From NCBI RefSeq assembly GCF_023278565.1, contig NC_064672.1:6014001-6078000 (forward strand): DNA of 64,000 nt. The letters are read 5' to 3'. Position 1 is the first letter of the stretch. The number at the start of each line of letters is the position of its first letter. Below are positions 26,401 through 37,374 of this stretch, in pieces. The notes beneath the pieces are model-generated. The model made no database searches. It saw only the letters and a list, made by a program, of their open reading frames with translations, and had not been told where the DNA came from. A program made the position numbers and the translations under genes. Origin of the DNA: Colletotrichum lupini (taxonomy: Eukaryota; Ascomycota; Sordariomycetes; Glomerellales; Glomerellaceae).

Positions 26401-26663
26401 AAAGAGGTCTAATATCTTAAGAACTAGTTTTATAGCGGTATTATAAAAGTAAAAAGTTAAGTTTTTAATTAAAAAAGCTAATCGAGGTAAAGTCTATAAG
26501 TTAGTACTATAAGGACTTTTGCGATAGCTTTATTTAATTCCCGATTAAGAAATTAGTTAAATCTATTAATTAATTATTAAATAATTAAATATAGCGCGAG
26601 AAATGAGCTAAATAATCAAATACGAACCTTATATTTGATTTGTTTATATGGGTATAAGCGCTG
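23444..26663. mobile_element. hAT DNA transposon (3,220 bp), RIP-degraded
   Basis: The ends are perfect 16-bp inverted repeats, CAGCGCTTATACCCAT, with weaker similarity extending about 30 bp and differing mainly by C/T transitions. The element is flanked by a perfect 8-bp direct duplication CTTCTCCT at 23436..23443 and 26664..26671. CAG-starting inverted repeats plus an 8-bp target duplication are diagnostic of hAT elements. Inside, CpA/TpG are depleted and all frames are full of stops, so the transposase is destroyed by RIP and cannot be read. The flanking helicase exon DNA is barely mutated, so RIP stopped close to the element ends. Confidence 0.85.
23665..23741 (-). other. tRNA-like Pol III promoter remnant inside the hAT element
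   Basis: On the minus strand a perfect B box GGTTCGAATCC (23675..23685) lies about 40 nt after a decayed A box TAGTTAAGTAG (23724..23734; TAGCTAAGTGG if two transitions are undone). The T-arm stem GCAGG/CCCGC has a single mismatch explained by G to A. No proper acceptor stem forms, so this is a tRNA relic or SINE-type head rather than a working tRNA. Confidence 0.45.
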
Positions 26664-27392
26664 CTTCTCCTCCTCTGCCTCCTCCGCCTCCACCTTCACC
26701 CCGCCAGTCTCTATGTCTACATCCTCATCTGCTTCTCTAAAGAAGCTACACGGAGATGCAGAATGTTCTTTCTTGATGCCGTGACTGCCATCATTCGCGG
26801 CTGTTTTGCCAGACATGGTCACCACCCTGCCACTCTTCCATAACAAAAGCCAGACCTGGTGTTGTTCACGCGCCGTGTTTCCCCTGGTCCCTGCGATGCC
26901 CTTCGAGATGTACTGCGGGGTTTTCGGCAATGTGAATTCCGGTAGAGCTGGGAGGTCCAGCTGAGGCTTGGTGCCGAAGGCCTTCGGGCTCATCTTCCCG
27001 ACGACGTTGATGTCGCCAATGATAACGAGACCGCATCGCTGCCTCGTCAGGAGGATGTTGAGTTGGGACCATTTCTTTGTGAACCCGGGACCAGGATCTA
27101 TGGCCTTGGTGCCCATCACAACAAAAATAATGTCGTTTTCCCGGCCCTGGTAACCATCAATGGTCGATGCGGGACTCATCGTGGCGAGTTCGGGGCAGTG
27201 CTTCTGCGTCAATTTGTTCAAGAGTTCCACGTTCGACCTGTAAGGCGATAAAATTACCATCTTCGAAGCGTCAATGGACTTCTCCTTGTTCGTCATGGTA
27301 CAAAAGTAGAGTAGCAAAAGATATTTTACCAAAGAGGATATACGAACTGAATAGGTATGTGTAATCAATGTCTCTATGTTTAGTATCTTCAT

Positions 27393-29064
27393 GTCTGGTA
27401 CCTCTGTGCCTGGGATCTCTGTGCGTCATGGCTCTGTCCTTCTATATATTTTCCCGTAGCGTATTCTACTGTGTATAATACGTAAACCATGACGTAATCT
27501 TGGGGTGGCGGCGGCAAAGACGATCTGTCCTTACTATGTGTCAAGGTAGTTAGCATCCGGAAGACGCTCTATTGTCGATAGCGTGCAGAGATGACCTGAG
27601 TGCGACACCCTCCAGACAGGTAGGGTTCCGCCTGGCATTACTAGATCAACTTGAAAGAAAAAAAAAGAGCAAAAAAAGAACGGGTATCTCTTGCTGAATG
27701 TCGCTGGCCACGGTGCATTATTCATGCCACCATCAGTTACCGCGGAACAATCCGTCGCTGGATAAGATACATTCATCGTGCGTCGGGTCCATCCAGAAGC
27801 CATCCTCCTCGATTACCCTCAGAGGGGGACAGTTTGTGCCTTGATGGCATCGGGTCATGCACTCACGCAGAAACCTCTAAAAATTTGATACCTAGTCACT
27901 GGCTCGGAAATACAGAGGCTGGCTAGATTTCGCAATAAACTTCTTAGTGATGAGGATAATCTTTCAGTCGTCTTGCCGAAACCTGGCCCCCGAGATTGGT
28001 TAGCATTACAACCATACATGTACTTAGGAAACCGTCAACCACACCCTGGTGATTGCGACCGTGAGAAATCGTCGACTTCGCCCGTGGAAAACATGTTTTG
28101 CGACCGTCAAGTTGCGAGTCGACGAGGCGCGATTACATAAGTGCACTCGCCAGCAGCTAACAGTGGCACATAGTCAAAATAAGGTAGCCGGGCGTGCCGG
28201 GCTCATAGTAGAACACGAGTAAGCATTCAGAGCAAACAGTGCCCGCAGCTTATCATCGCTTTTACCACCAGGTCCGCACCGTAGACTCACGTGATTATAG
28301 GTTGTTCCTCACTACCTCAGGTGAGGTATGTTAGGGATTTAGAATTGTGCGGGAGATGGAGTAATTAGTAGGGTGGATAGAAGGGCAAGGCGGAGAAGGT
28401 GCGGTCTTATGTGCCGGAGGTGGTGAGGTTCCGGCTCAGGTTCCCTGTGGCCTCGACGGGCAGCACGCCGACGCTGGCGCTCAAGTGCGTGAGGTACGTA
28501 GTCTTCTCAGAGCACCAAGCTTTTTGCTCAGGGGGCTAATGTGGGTACGACCAAGGCCTCTGATTCGTCCCGTGTCCCGCTAGTCAAAATAAGGTATTGT
28601 GGGACCATGTCGGAAAAAGCCCACTCGACCACTTCACCTTACCCAGCTGGACTTCGCCTCGAGTCTTTCTTTTCCTCTTGATCTCTCCAACGCACACCGG
28701 TTACCGAAATTTTCGATCGCTTCCACGTCGTCAAGTTCGGGTCTAAGGGTATCTACAAAATTGTGAAGCTAACAGTCTACAGATATCGGATTCCTTCGTT
28801 TTTTGCCAAACCGGAGTCAGAGGATTTAGACGTTAGTCCTCGACTACGACTAAGCCCTGGCAATAGTTTTCTCTGAGAAACGAGGTGAACTCAAAGGGGT
28901 TCGTATCGGTACGACCAAGGCGGGGATCTGGTTAGGATAGTAGGTGGTGAAGTCGGAGGGGCACAGCGAGAAATACAGAGAAGTATTTGGTCTTGCGCCA
29001 TCAGTAAGTCCCCCCTTCGTGGAATGCGTGGGCACATTTCTGACAATTTAGCTGCGAAGGAAAC
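27393..29064. other. Intergenic with scattered direct repeats
   Basis: No gene is supportable. Two short direct repeats occur: TAGTCAAAATAAGGTA near 28172 and 28583, and GGTACGACCAAGGC at 28544..28557 and 28908..28921. The second copy of the latter lies about 150 bp upstream of the HNH gene start, so part of this is its promoter. Confidence 0.5.
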
Positions 29065-30574
29065 ATGGCGAATGAGGACAGAGAGACCGAGAAATGGAAA
29101 GCCAAGTTTACGCCATTATTGCACGCATACTTGAGCCGAAAAAATCCCAGGACGCGACCTACCATCGAACAACTTGACAAACTCGAGTCGTTCCTGACGT
29201 CCGAAACAGAGCATGTTCAGCACTCTCATTACCTCGGAGATCTGGAACAGAAGCTACCTCTCATCAAAAAGATTTACGAGTCATTGCCGCAACCCAATCA
29301 TCACAAGAATCTCGATACAGCTCGTTTTTGGAGCGGCCTTTGGGCTCTAGAGGTTCACTCTTTAAAGGACATTGAAGCAAGGTTTGAAGCAATCCGGTCC
29401 GAGAAGCGCAAGGTGCGAAAGCTTCAAGAGTACCTTAAAGCTCTTGACGATGCAGCAGCCAAATATCCAAAATTGCTCAGAATGTGTATGATCTTCTCAC
29501 TCCAATTTGATCCACAAAAACTGATTAGATTCTCAGTCACAAAAGGGAAAGACCAGGAGAAGGATTCCGGCGGGGCACAGCTTGGTGAAGGGACGCCGGG
29601 CGACACTGCATCAACTGCGACAAGAAAACGCCCAGCTTCAACGTCTGAACCGTCGGCGACGCCGCAGAAAATACCCAAGAAGACGGCCAAGGAGACGCCC
29701 CAGAAGACGCCCCAGAAGACCCCCAAGAATACGCGCAACAAAGCAAAATCTGCCGAAGTGAGTATTGAATGTGACACAGGACTAGGTGCGAGCCATCACT
29801 GACTTTATTTCATTGCAGGCACTCAAGCGCGACAACGAACGATGTATTGTCACAAATATGGAAACACCTCAAGTCTGCCATATCATTCCCTTTGGTTTGT
29901 TGAACTGCGAAGAAGCGTTGTGGCCCTTGCTTGATGCAATGCAAGCCTGGTTTGGCAAGGAAGCAGTGATCAAAGCTCAGAGAATCCTGTGCGAAGAAGA
30001 CGACGATAACATCATTGATGAGCCGGCCAACATGGTCTGCCTAAATCCCCACCTGCATAAGTGGTGGGCAGACGGCAGGTTCATGCTTAAGCCAAGAGGA
30101 CCACCATACAAGGAGCCTGTGGGAGACGACGGCGTTGCGACGGACCTCAAGACTGCCAATCAGGCGAATCCTCGTCACTCTATGAGCACACGTCGCGCAG
30201 AAAAACAGCCGGCCGAGAGATTCCGATGGTGTCAGGAAATGACTTTTCATTGGCTTCGAAAGACAGGTTTCCACATGCCGGATCGTGCCGACTTCAACTG
30301 CAATCCCCGTGACGCGTTCCAGCCCATAGATCACAAGACACTTGGGGCAACGAGATTAGAGCCTTGGGAACTTGTGGTCGACGGACAGCTTATCAAGGTC
30401 TACGCCGATCGCGAAGCCGACCTGCCCAGCTACGATCTGTTGCAACTGCAGGCCAACCTTCTCACGGCATTCTCGCTCACAGCTGCCGCAGACCCGAAGC
30501 TTTACGAGTCTGACGACGAGGATATGGATGCGTTTTCTTATCAAAAGCAAAAGAAACGCCTACTAAAAGAATAA
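29065..30574 (+). CDS. HNH_2-type nuclease domain protein, 482 aa, 2 exons
   Basis: Exons 29065..29757 and 29819..30574 join in phase (GTGAGT donor, TTGCAG acceptor). Residues 1-150 are helical and charged. Residues about 160-230 are a disordered Lys/Thr/Pro-rich linker with KETPQKTPQKTP repeats. Residues 232 to about 300 hold the HNH signature: R-C-I-V-T, then Q-V-C-H252-I-I-P, then NMVCLNPHLHKWWADGRF, which supplies the later Asn and His of the beta-beta-alpha metal site. The C-terminal part is acidic. This HNH_2-like family is greatly expanded in filamentous fungi, often next to repeats, and its function is unknown; nuclease activity is inferred. It sits between the RIP-mutated repeats and another AT-rich block but is itself intact. 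Confidence 0.85.
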
Positions 30575-32067
30575 TATTATAAATAATTAAAAGAGGTCCC
30601 CTGCGCCATTCATAGTCTACGAATTATACATAGTAGAATACTTTATGAAAAAGTAGTAAAAGGACAGAGGTAAAAAGTACAAGGACACTAAGCGCAGAGA
30701 TACTAAGGGCAGAGCTGCTAAGGACAGAGATGCTAAGGATAGATTTAATAAGAATAGAGATATTAAGGATAGTAGATATATTAATTAATGCTATGTATAT
30801 TATTATAAGAGGCAATACCTTAGATAACTTAGCCCCAACCCCTTCTACTTTGAGCTAGCTAGCTATATAGGCTTAACTTACTTATACTATATACGATTAT
30901 ATATACCTATTTACTCCTCGATAACGATAATCTTTCGCTCAATATAGTTTAAGATCTTGAAAGGTAAAGGGCTATATAGTTTATTATATTATCTAAGCTA
31001 TAGTACTATCTATTTAATTTTTGTAATTCATAATAATTTAGTAATTTTCGGATTTATGATTATATAAGTATAATAAAAAAAGGTATAATATTCGATTTAT
31101 TAAGAAATTAAAGTTCGAAGATTTAAATATAGCTTATAAAAGCTTGAAACTATTTGATTTATATATATTAAATTTATAATCATAAAGGCATTTTTTATAG
31201 ATATATATATATTTTATATAGTTAATAAAATCTATTATTTAAGAAGCTTTTTTTATACAGGCCCGGACTAATTTATTAACTCCTTAAGAAGAGGAAAAGA
31301 AGTAAAGTAGTTAATCTTGCGTTTAAGATTAGGAACGAAGTAGGTACGTAACTTGATAGTAGCGATAAGTTAAGCTTGCTGCCACATGTATCCCATTGAG
31401 CACGAGTTAACGTCGGTACACCATTCATCAGAGTAATAAGTAGCTAGCAGTAAGATGATACAGCCCTATTCCCGCCATTCCCATCACACACGAATTCAAG
31501 AAGGACGTTAAATAAGAGAAAATATGGGGGCATGTATCCGAAGTTATTGTGCGCTTAATGGGACAGTTGTCCTAGAGCAGCGACTGCGTTGAAACGGTCA
31601 ACATCCACTTGGCATCATGGAAATTGTTGATAATGTTATCCCCCTCGGCAAGATGTCTCCTTGCTGCCCCACGTTTATATAGTGGCTCCATAAAGGAGAT
31701 GATACAGCTTTGAGATCAATGAACTGAGGCTCATAGCTCGGCGCAGCATTGGTAGTATCCGACAAGCTATCAAGAGCGGTGCAAGTACTGCCAGGAAAGG
31801 CCACCCATGATGCGGCAACTTGAGGCAAAAGAATTCCACCAGGAACTGCTTACGGCGGACTCGGCGTAAGGCATCCGAAGATCGTCCTCAGCGATTGCAG
31901 TCTCCGCAGTCCTCTAATTCTAGCTGATCGCTTAATGAGTTGAACACAACGGTTGGATTGCCGATCCCCACGAATGCGGAGCAGACTTCAGCAAAGGCAT
32001 TTTCCCTGGTATTTATGCTTCAGCCTGCCATAACAATTAATGAACAAGATACAGTCTCCTCTCCAGC
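30575..32067. other. AT-rich, partly RIP-like intergenic region
   Basis: The first 800 bp after the HNH gene are TA-rich with reduced CpA, consistent with mild RIP, and contain a 15-bp minisatellite (separate entry). From about 31370 the composition returns to normal. No gene is seen. Confidence 0.5.
30680..30777. repeat. 15-bp minisatellite encoding pentads on the plus strand
   Basis: Six to seven diverged copies of a 15-bp unit of the form GCTAAGGACAGAGAT. Read on plus they encode K-D/G-R-x-x pentads (such as AKDRD) before a stop, which suggests a decayed coding repeat. The divergence includes C/T and G/A changes. Confidence 0.6.
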
Positions 32068-33177
32068 TTACTCGGCAGCCAACTTGATGTTGTACTCGAG
32101 CTCCTTGGCAGCCTTGGGGTCCCCTTTTCTCTCAACAAACTTCACAGTCAGACCATCCTTCACCGCAAACACAGAGTCGTCATCCAAGTACTTTGAGTCC
32201 TCGTCAAAGATTTGTGTTGTTACCGACTTGAAGCCTTCTGATTTGACCTGGAGAGTTGTTAGTACCCGCGTTGGGATGTGCGCATTCGAGCTGGTCACTT
32301 ACGATGAGATGAATGTGAGCAGGTCTGAAGTGGTGGCGGTGAAGTAGGTCCAAAAGCTTTCCAGCGGGGCCATCACCCGGTACCTGAGAGGTGTGGTCAA
32401 TAACCAAGAACAACTTCATCAATACATCCCGAGAAGACTCACTGGGTAGGGCGTGGGTCGCAGGCAGTAAAATCCATAACGTCCCTCCGCATCCGTCTTG
32501 AAGACTCCGCGGAGGTTGTGCTCGGGCTGATCGGCATCTTGCTGCTCGTACAGACCTGTGGCGGAACATCAGACGACATGTGCAAAAAGCTTAGCCTGAT
32601 CTTCAAAACTTACCGTTTGTGGATGCTTGCCAGACATCGACTGAAGCATTCGCCAACGGTTTTCCGGTGTTGGAGCACGTCACTTGGCCGTACATGAAAG
32701 CAAGCTCGCCGTCCTCGGGGCACTTCACGGCGATTGTGCTGCCGTTGGGGCGGACAGGGGTGTCGGCCCGCCAGAAGGGGCCGAGAATGGCTGTTGCTGT
32801 GCCGGGTTGGCCGTTCTTTGTGGCCACTCTGTTGGTGATATCGTCGACGAGCCTGACAGTCTCATTAGCCTCACTGCAATTTGCATCGTTCATCATGAAA
32901 CTCACGATTCGAGTCCGAGAACATCGCAAAGCAGCTGGCCCTCGTTGCGTCGGTCATTTGACATTTGGCCCGCCCAGTTAATCATGTTGACACCCATCAT
33001 CCACTCATCTGTCGTAAGATCGACCTCGCGAGCAAAGTCATGGATGTGCTGGATGAATGAAGTGAGAATCTCACGGAGTCTGGGGTTCGTCTCCGATCCC
33101 ATGGAGGCGATGACCTGCTTGGTGAAGTCCTGGCCGAGGCCTTGGTACTGGCCGTCTCCGTTCTGTAATGAGCCCAT
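32068..33177 (-). CDS. Intradiol dioxygenase (catechol or hydroxyquinol 1,2-dioxygenase), 294 aa, 5 exons
   Basis: Exons 33177..32906, 32852..32614, 32555..32443, 32383..32303 and 32247..32068 join in phase to 294 aa. Intradiol dioxygenases use Fe(III) to open aromatic diols between the two hydroxyls, giving muconate (from catechol) or maleylacetate (from hydroxyquinol). An N-terminal dioxygenase domain (residues about 25-95) precedes the catalytic barrel. By family alignment the iron ligands are Tyr173 (LYEQQD), Tyr207 (RPTPYP) and His231/His233 (RPAHIHL), with Arg228 next to them; all are present. The ILGPFWRADTPV segment is typical of fungal members. Sequence alone does not decide between catechol and hydroxyquinol. 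It is the first gene of the aromatic-catabolism cluster, in tandem with the CoA-transferase. Confidence 0.9.
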
Positions 33178-34003
33178 GGTGAAGAGACGTAAATGTGTGT
33201 TGTATGATGAGTTTCTGGTTAACTCTAGGGAGTATCGCTGATGATGTAGATAATGCTTTTCTCGGTGAGACGACGTGATCTTGAAAGATGAGCTAACTTC
33301 AACTACCCCGACTGCCAAAAGCGTCCCGCAGTTCGATGGAGGATACTTATTCCCAATCACAGCGCGTGCATTACCCGCCATTGCTTTGTAATTGCACGTG
33401 CGCTGTTACTGGGCGGGTACCACCGGCGCTGGGCTTCTACGCTCCCGGAAACCGCCCCCCGGGTCCGGGAAACACACGCAACTCTCTTTTCGGGTACGGG
33501 GGAGAGATCCGACGCGAGGGGTGTGTCTGCCGAGACTCACAAACATACTCATAGAACAAAGAACATGCCATGTTTGAACTCATTATGCACCTATTCCGGT
33601 CGGCTTGCCCCGGGGACCCCGCAGTTTGATGGCTCCAGGCTTCGTTTTGGCGGAGTCACGCGCGCGGGAAGGATCATTGGCTTCGGCTTCGGGCTGTGAG
33701 ATGTGACTCTGCTGTACCCCTAAATCCGTGCGGATTTACTCCAATGATACGATGGTCATCATATCTATCATTCAGTAATATCTCGTGATAGTAGACGTGA
33801 GATGAGTGTTCACAGCCGCTCACGATGTGTACGCGAAGCCCAACTTCACAGTCTTAAAGCGCTGGATCCATGGGCCAGTTCGCGTGGTTCAGCTTTGTAA
33901 CGAGCGTACTACGAACAGCTTGAGAGTTTGGGGCAACTTTGATGGTCACTGAAACTCATTATTCAAAAGTCTAGATGAGGTTTTATTCTATTTTGACATT
34001 GAT
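33178..34003. other. Promoter region of the dioxygenase gene
   Basis: About 0.8 kb between the dioxygenase start and the 3' end of the CoA-transferase. A GC-rich patch near 33460 has CGG-GT-CCG, an inverted CGG pair of the sort bound by Zn2Cys6 dimers, but with a 2-nt spacer. No gene is seen. Confidence 0.4.
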
Positions 34004-35861
34004 TCACGCCTTCTTAACCCCATTTGTCTGCGCAACAATGCGGTGATCCTCCTCTGGGCCAAAATCCCAGCTCGCCTCATCTGAGCCGTTCGGCCTGCTA
34101 GCCCTCTTGAACCCAATCTCAACGCCCTCAATCTCAACCACGGGGCTCACAGCCTCAACCTCTGCCTTGTAGCGCCTCGCGTACCACTTCTCGCGAACGT
34201 TGGGTGAGCTGAACAGTTCTGGCGCATACCCCTTCATTGCCTTGAGCGCCGTGCCAGAAATCTGATCGACGCTGTGACTGTGCCGCAACGCAAGGAAATC
34301 GTCGCCCGCGAGCTTGCGCAGTTTCTCCTGGACGTCCTCTGGGTATTTTCCGGCCTTGATAAGAAGGAGATCATACTGCAACAGCGATGCCTTGCCGTGC
34401 CATGAACCACCCTTCGTCGCTCTGTTATAGAGACCCGTGAGAGCGGCGATGGCGCCCATGCATCCCGTTCCGTAGTCGGAAATGGGGAACGGAGGGACGA
34501 CGGGCTCGTCAAGCCCCATGAACTGACCCTGCGCCCACGCCACGCCACTCACCTATAACCCAGTCAGCGATTTGCAGTCTCAAAATAAAAATGTGTTGAC
34601 TTACACAATCGGCAATTTGCTGCCAGCCGGGCCGCTGGCACCACTCCCCTTGGTATCCAAAGCAGTTTTCATTCACGTACACGAACCCCTTTCCGCGCTC
34701 CTTGGCCAGCTTTGTGAGGGCAGTAGCACCGTACCCCAGCTTCTCTAGGGCACCAGGGCGGTAGCCATCCAGCACAACATCCGCCTCGGCCAGCAGCGCC
34801 TCAAAGTGCTTTCTCCCCTCCTCAGTCTTGAGGTCGAGATCCGCGGCATGCTTGCCCATGTTGCCATCTACTTGGAAGAACGGGACATCGCTTAGGTTCG
34901 GGCTGGTAATCTTCAGAACGTCTGCGCCGTACTCTGCGAGGATGCGTCCTATGACGGGCCCTGCGATGATGCGGCACAGCTCGAGCACCTTGATACCCGA
35001 CAGTACCCGCTTGTCAGATGTAGTCGGCAAAGGTGATGGTGGTGTTGAAGTCTCAAGATTGTCCACGCTCCACGGAGGAAGTGCGGTGTTAGTTTTGCCC
35101 TGTAAGCTGATCAGCAGTGATATCGCAAACTCAACAAGCGAGACTTACATGAGGCGTCTTGATAAAATCCTCATGCTTGAGAACAGGCACTCCAGCTTGG
35201 CGCTTATCGGCGTTCATCCGCTCAAGTTCATCGACCGAAAATTGCTTCACATGAGACTCTATCGCCTCAACAATAGCACTATGATCTTTCAAGTCTGGCC
35301 TAAATGGCTCGAGACCGATCATGCCAAGCGTTGTCGATGCTTCAAGAGAGCCATGAATGTGGTAGTACTCACCCGGCTGCTTTGTCTCATACAAATTCGC
35401 CGACATGCGGCGATAAGGATCTGACTGTGCCTGAAGCAAATCCGTATCTAAGGGCACAAGTCAGAAAACTTCATGTTGCTTTCAAAATTGCAACAACATA
35501 ACTCACCTTTTAAAAACTGCTTCACTTCTTTATCGAGTTTGCCATATCCTCCAACAGTTGCCAAATACGCCTGAATCAGGAACGCGGTGCTTTTCTCCAA
35601 GCTCACAGACACCTTCTTGCCGGAGGCGACGCCATCCTTGGTGGCTGCAAGGGCCCCTGCTACACCACCTTCAATAGCCTTCAGAGCTGAGGCCAACTCC
35701 GTTTCTCTGAAAGGAATCGGGAAATAGGGCAAGTCGCGGGTCGCCGAAAACTGCACAGCCTTTGAGATCTTTTCTGCCTCTGCTGGTATCTGGACGGAAC
35801 TCAGGACGAGATCCAAGATTTGTTTCGTCTCAGCGACGGATGAGTATTTTGAGTCCGCCAT
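34004..35861 (-). CDS. Family III CoA-transferase (CaiB/BaiF type), 565 aa, 4 exons
   Basis: Exons 35861..35507, 35447..35149, 35099..34605 and 34552..34004 join in phase to 565 aa. Family III enzymes move CoA between carboxylic acids and act as interlocked dimers. Residues about 200-385 hold the typical core (RVLSGIKVLELCRIIAGPVIGRILAEYGADV in the genome, here summarised: IKVLELCRIIAGP then LAEYGADVLKI, later DVVLDGYRPGALEKLG). The C-terminal part has ISDYGTGCMGAIAALTGLY and GGSWHGKASL, both family hallmarks. The 200-residue N-terminal part is seen in the long fungal form. It lies head-to-tail behind the dioxygenase and divergent from the Zn2Cys6 regulator, so a role in activating or processing an aromatic-derived acid is likely. 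Substrate is unknown. Confidence 0.88.
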
Positions 35862-37374
35862 TGTTGCTCGCTTGCTATTGTGAAAACAAGGCCGTTCGAA
35901 ACGATTCTCAGTTGGCTCGCGCGTACAAGGCCTGGATTGAGTAAAGAGTAATCCAGAGAGTACAGCGTAACCAAACCGTTGAAACTACTGTTGATTGTGT
36001 GCAGCTATCAGAGTTACGATAATCGTCAATTACGAAAAAAGGATCATTATTTCTTCCGACTTTCAGCTCTGCGATTGCGCATCGTGCCCATATCCGCTCT
36101 GCAGTTCCCGTAGCTCTCGATCTGACTCCCCGATCCGATTCGGCGATTCGCGAGAGGTCGGAAGCAGCTGCGTTACAGCAGTGGACAACGAAACGTCGGA
36201 CCCGCATCGGGAATCGGGCGGAAGGGTACATGTGTGCTGTCCCAGTGTCCAGCAGTAGCAACTCTAGAACCACTTCCAACAGACCCGGCTCCCGATGGAT
36301 TCGGAAATGGGCGCAGCTACTGCGGGTCTAGCTTGAGGGGCTGGCAACTTAGGTGGCGCTTCCTGGGGCCGCGCTCAGGCTTGGGACAATGAAATGGAAC
36401 CGTTTCCTCTCGGTCTTGGGGCGATCGTCGGATAAGGGCATCGGTGGGCTCGAGGTCATGTCGGGTAAGGGACAAGCTTTGAGTGTTTTATTGGTTAAAG
36501 ATAGGTGCGTTTGACATTACAGTTTAATTGAAATGGTGTCCTCGGAAGGTGGCACTTATGCTAGTCGCTGCTGGCTTTTAGTCAGTTGTTTCCAAGCCAG
36601 TTTCACTGTCATATTTCTATGCTGGCCCTCTCTCGGTGTTACCAGCAGTGCCTTCCTTGCAGAGCTGACGTGGTAACGCAACGGTGGAGGGTAGTAACGA
36701 TGATCCAGTCCGCATTGGATATCAATTGCATCGTCTTCGAGTCTTTCGAGTGAAGGCATGAGTTGAATAATGGCTCAAAATGCCGTCGGACTTGTAAGCG
36801 GTGGATATGTCGCGTGGGTTGACGGAATGGATGCGGGACACTGTTGGATGCCGAGCCAAGCGGTCGACGATCCAACCCAACAACCCGTTTCTTCAAGCAA
36901 CCAACCACAGCCAATGGTAGTTACTGCAGAAGTAAGACCCCGACCATTATTGGCTACGCCACCGTGGGATTGACGACTCTTGAGTTCTGACTTGTTCCCC
37001 ATTTCTCTTTGAACCTCCAAAAACCTCGGCATCCTTTGAGGCGCGGGATGGTTGAACTGCGCCGCAGCGGGCAGCAAAATCTGGGGAAACATTTGTGAGC
37101 TAGGGCCCCCTTGGAAAAGTGCTCCCCCGCAAAAGAAGCGAGAGAGCGCGCGCGCAAGCAAAGGGGGAAAGGGAAAGCCAAGAGCTCTGCCCCGGACCAT
37201 CCTTTGCCTCAGTTGGCCGCCGCCGCCGTAGTCCTGTCTGGCCCCCCAGCCCCGAGGTTCAACGTCTCCTATCTTGCCACGCACTCGTCTCTAGTTGAAT
37301 TGAGACAGCTTTGAGGCTGTCACTTTTTTCATATCGTATCTTCAATCAGATTGAACGTCGAAGGCGAGCAGACG
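35862..37374. promoter_or_regulatory. Divergent promoter between CoA-transferase and Zn2Cys6 regulator
   Basis: About 1.5 kb shared upstream region. It includes CGG-AC-CCG near 36197, CT/GA-rich tracts and a purine-rich stretch at 37110-37180. No coding frame of merit is present. Regulation of both genes from here is inferred from layout only. Confidence 0.45.

Larger units (their letters stand above)
23367..27392 (-). pseudogene. 5'-truncated SF1 (UPF1/DNA2-like) helicase, split by a hAT insertion
   Basis: Residues translated from about 27290 to 27000 carry the end of a superfamily 1 helicase: the motif V region STIDGYQGRENDIIF and the motif VI region LNILLTRQRCGLVIIGD, preceded by an AAA_12-type strand MVILSPYRS. 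After the helicase core comes a Lys/Glu-rich tail interrupted at 26663 by a transposon. The reading frame resumes at 23443 and ends at TAA 23367-23369 with a basic end, KKKQRLIF. Removing the transposon and one 8-bp target copy restores one uninterrupted frame, so the gene was coding when the element landed. The ATP-binding N-terminal half is missing upstream of about 27300, so this is a fragment of an already truncated copy. Confidence 0.75.

Noticed and set aside
23451..26656. Alternative reading of the transposon as a TA-duplicating Tc1/mariner element
   Set aside because: The inverted repeats extend outward to CAG and are bounded by a perfect 8-bp duplication, which fits hAT far better.
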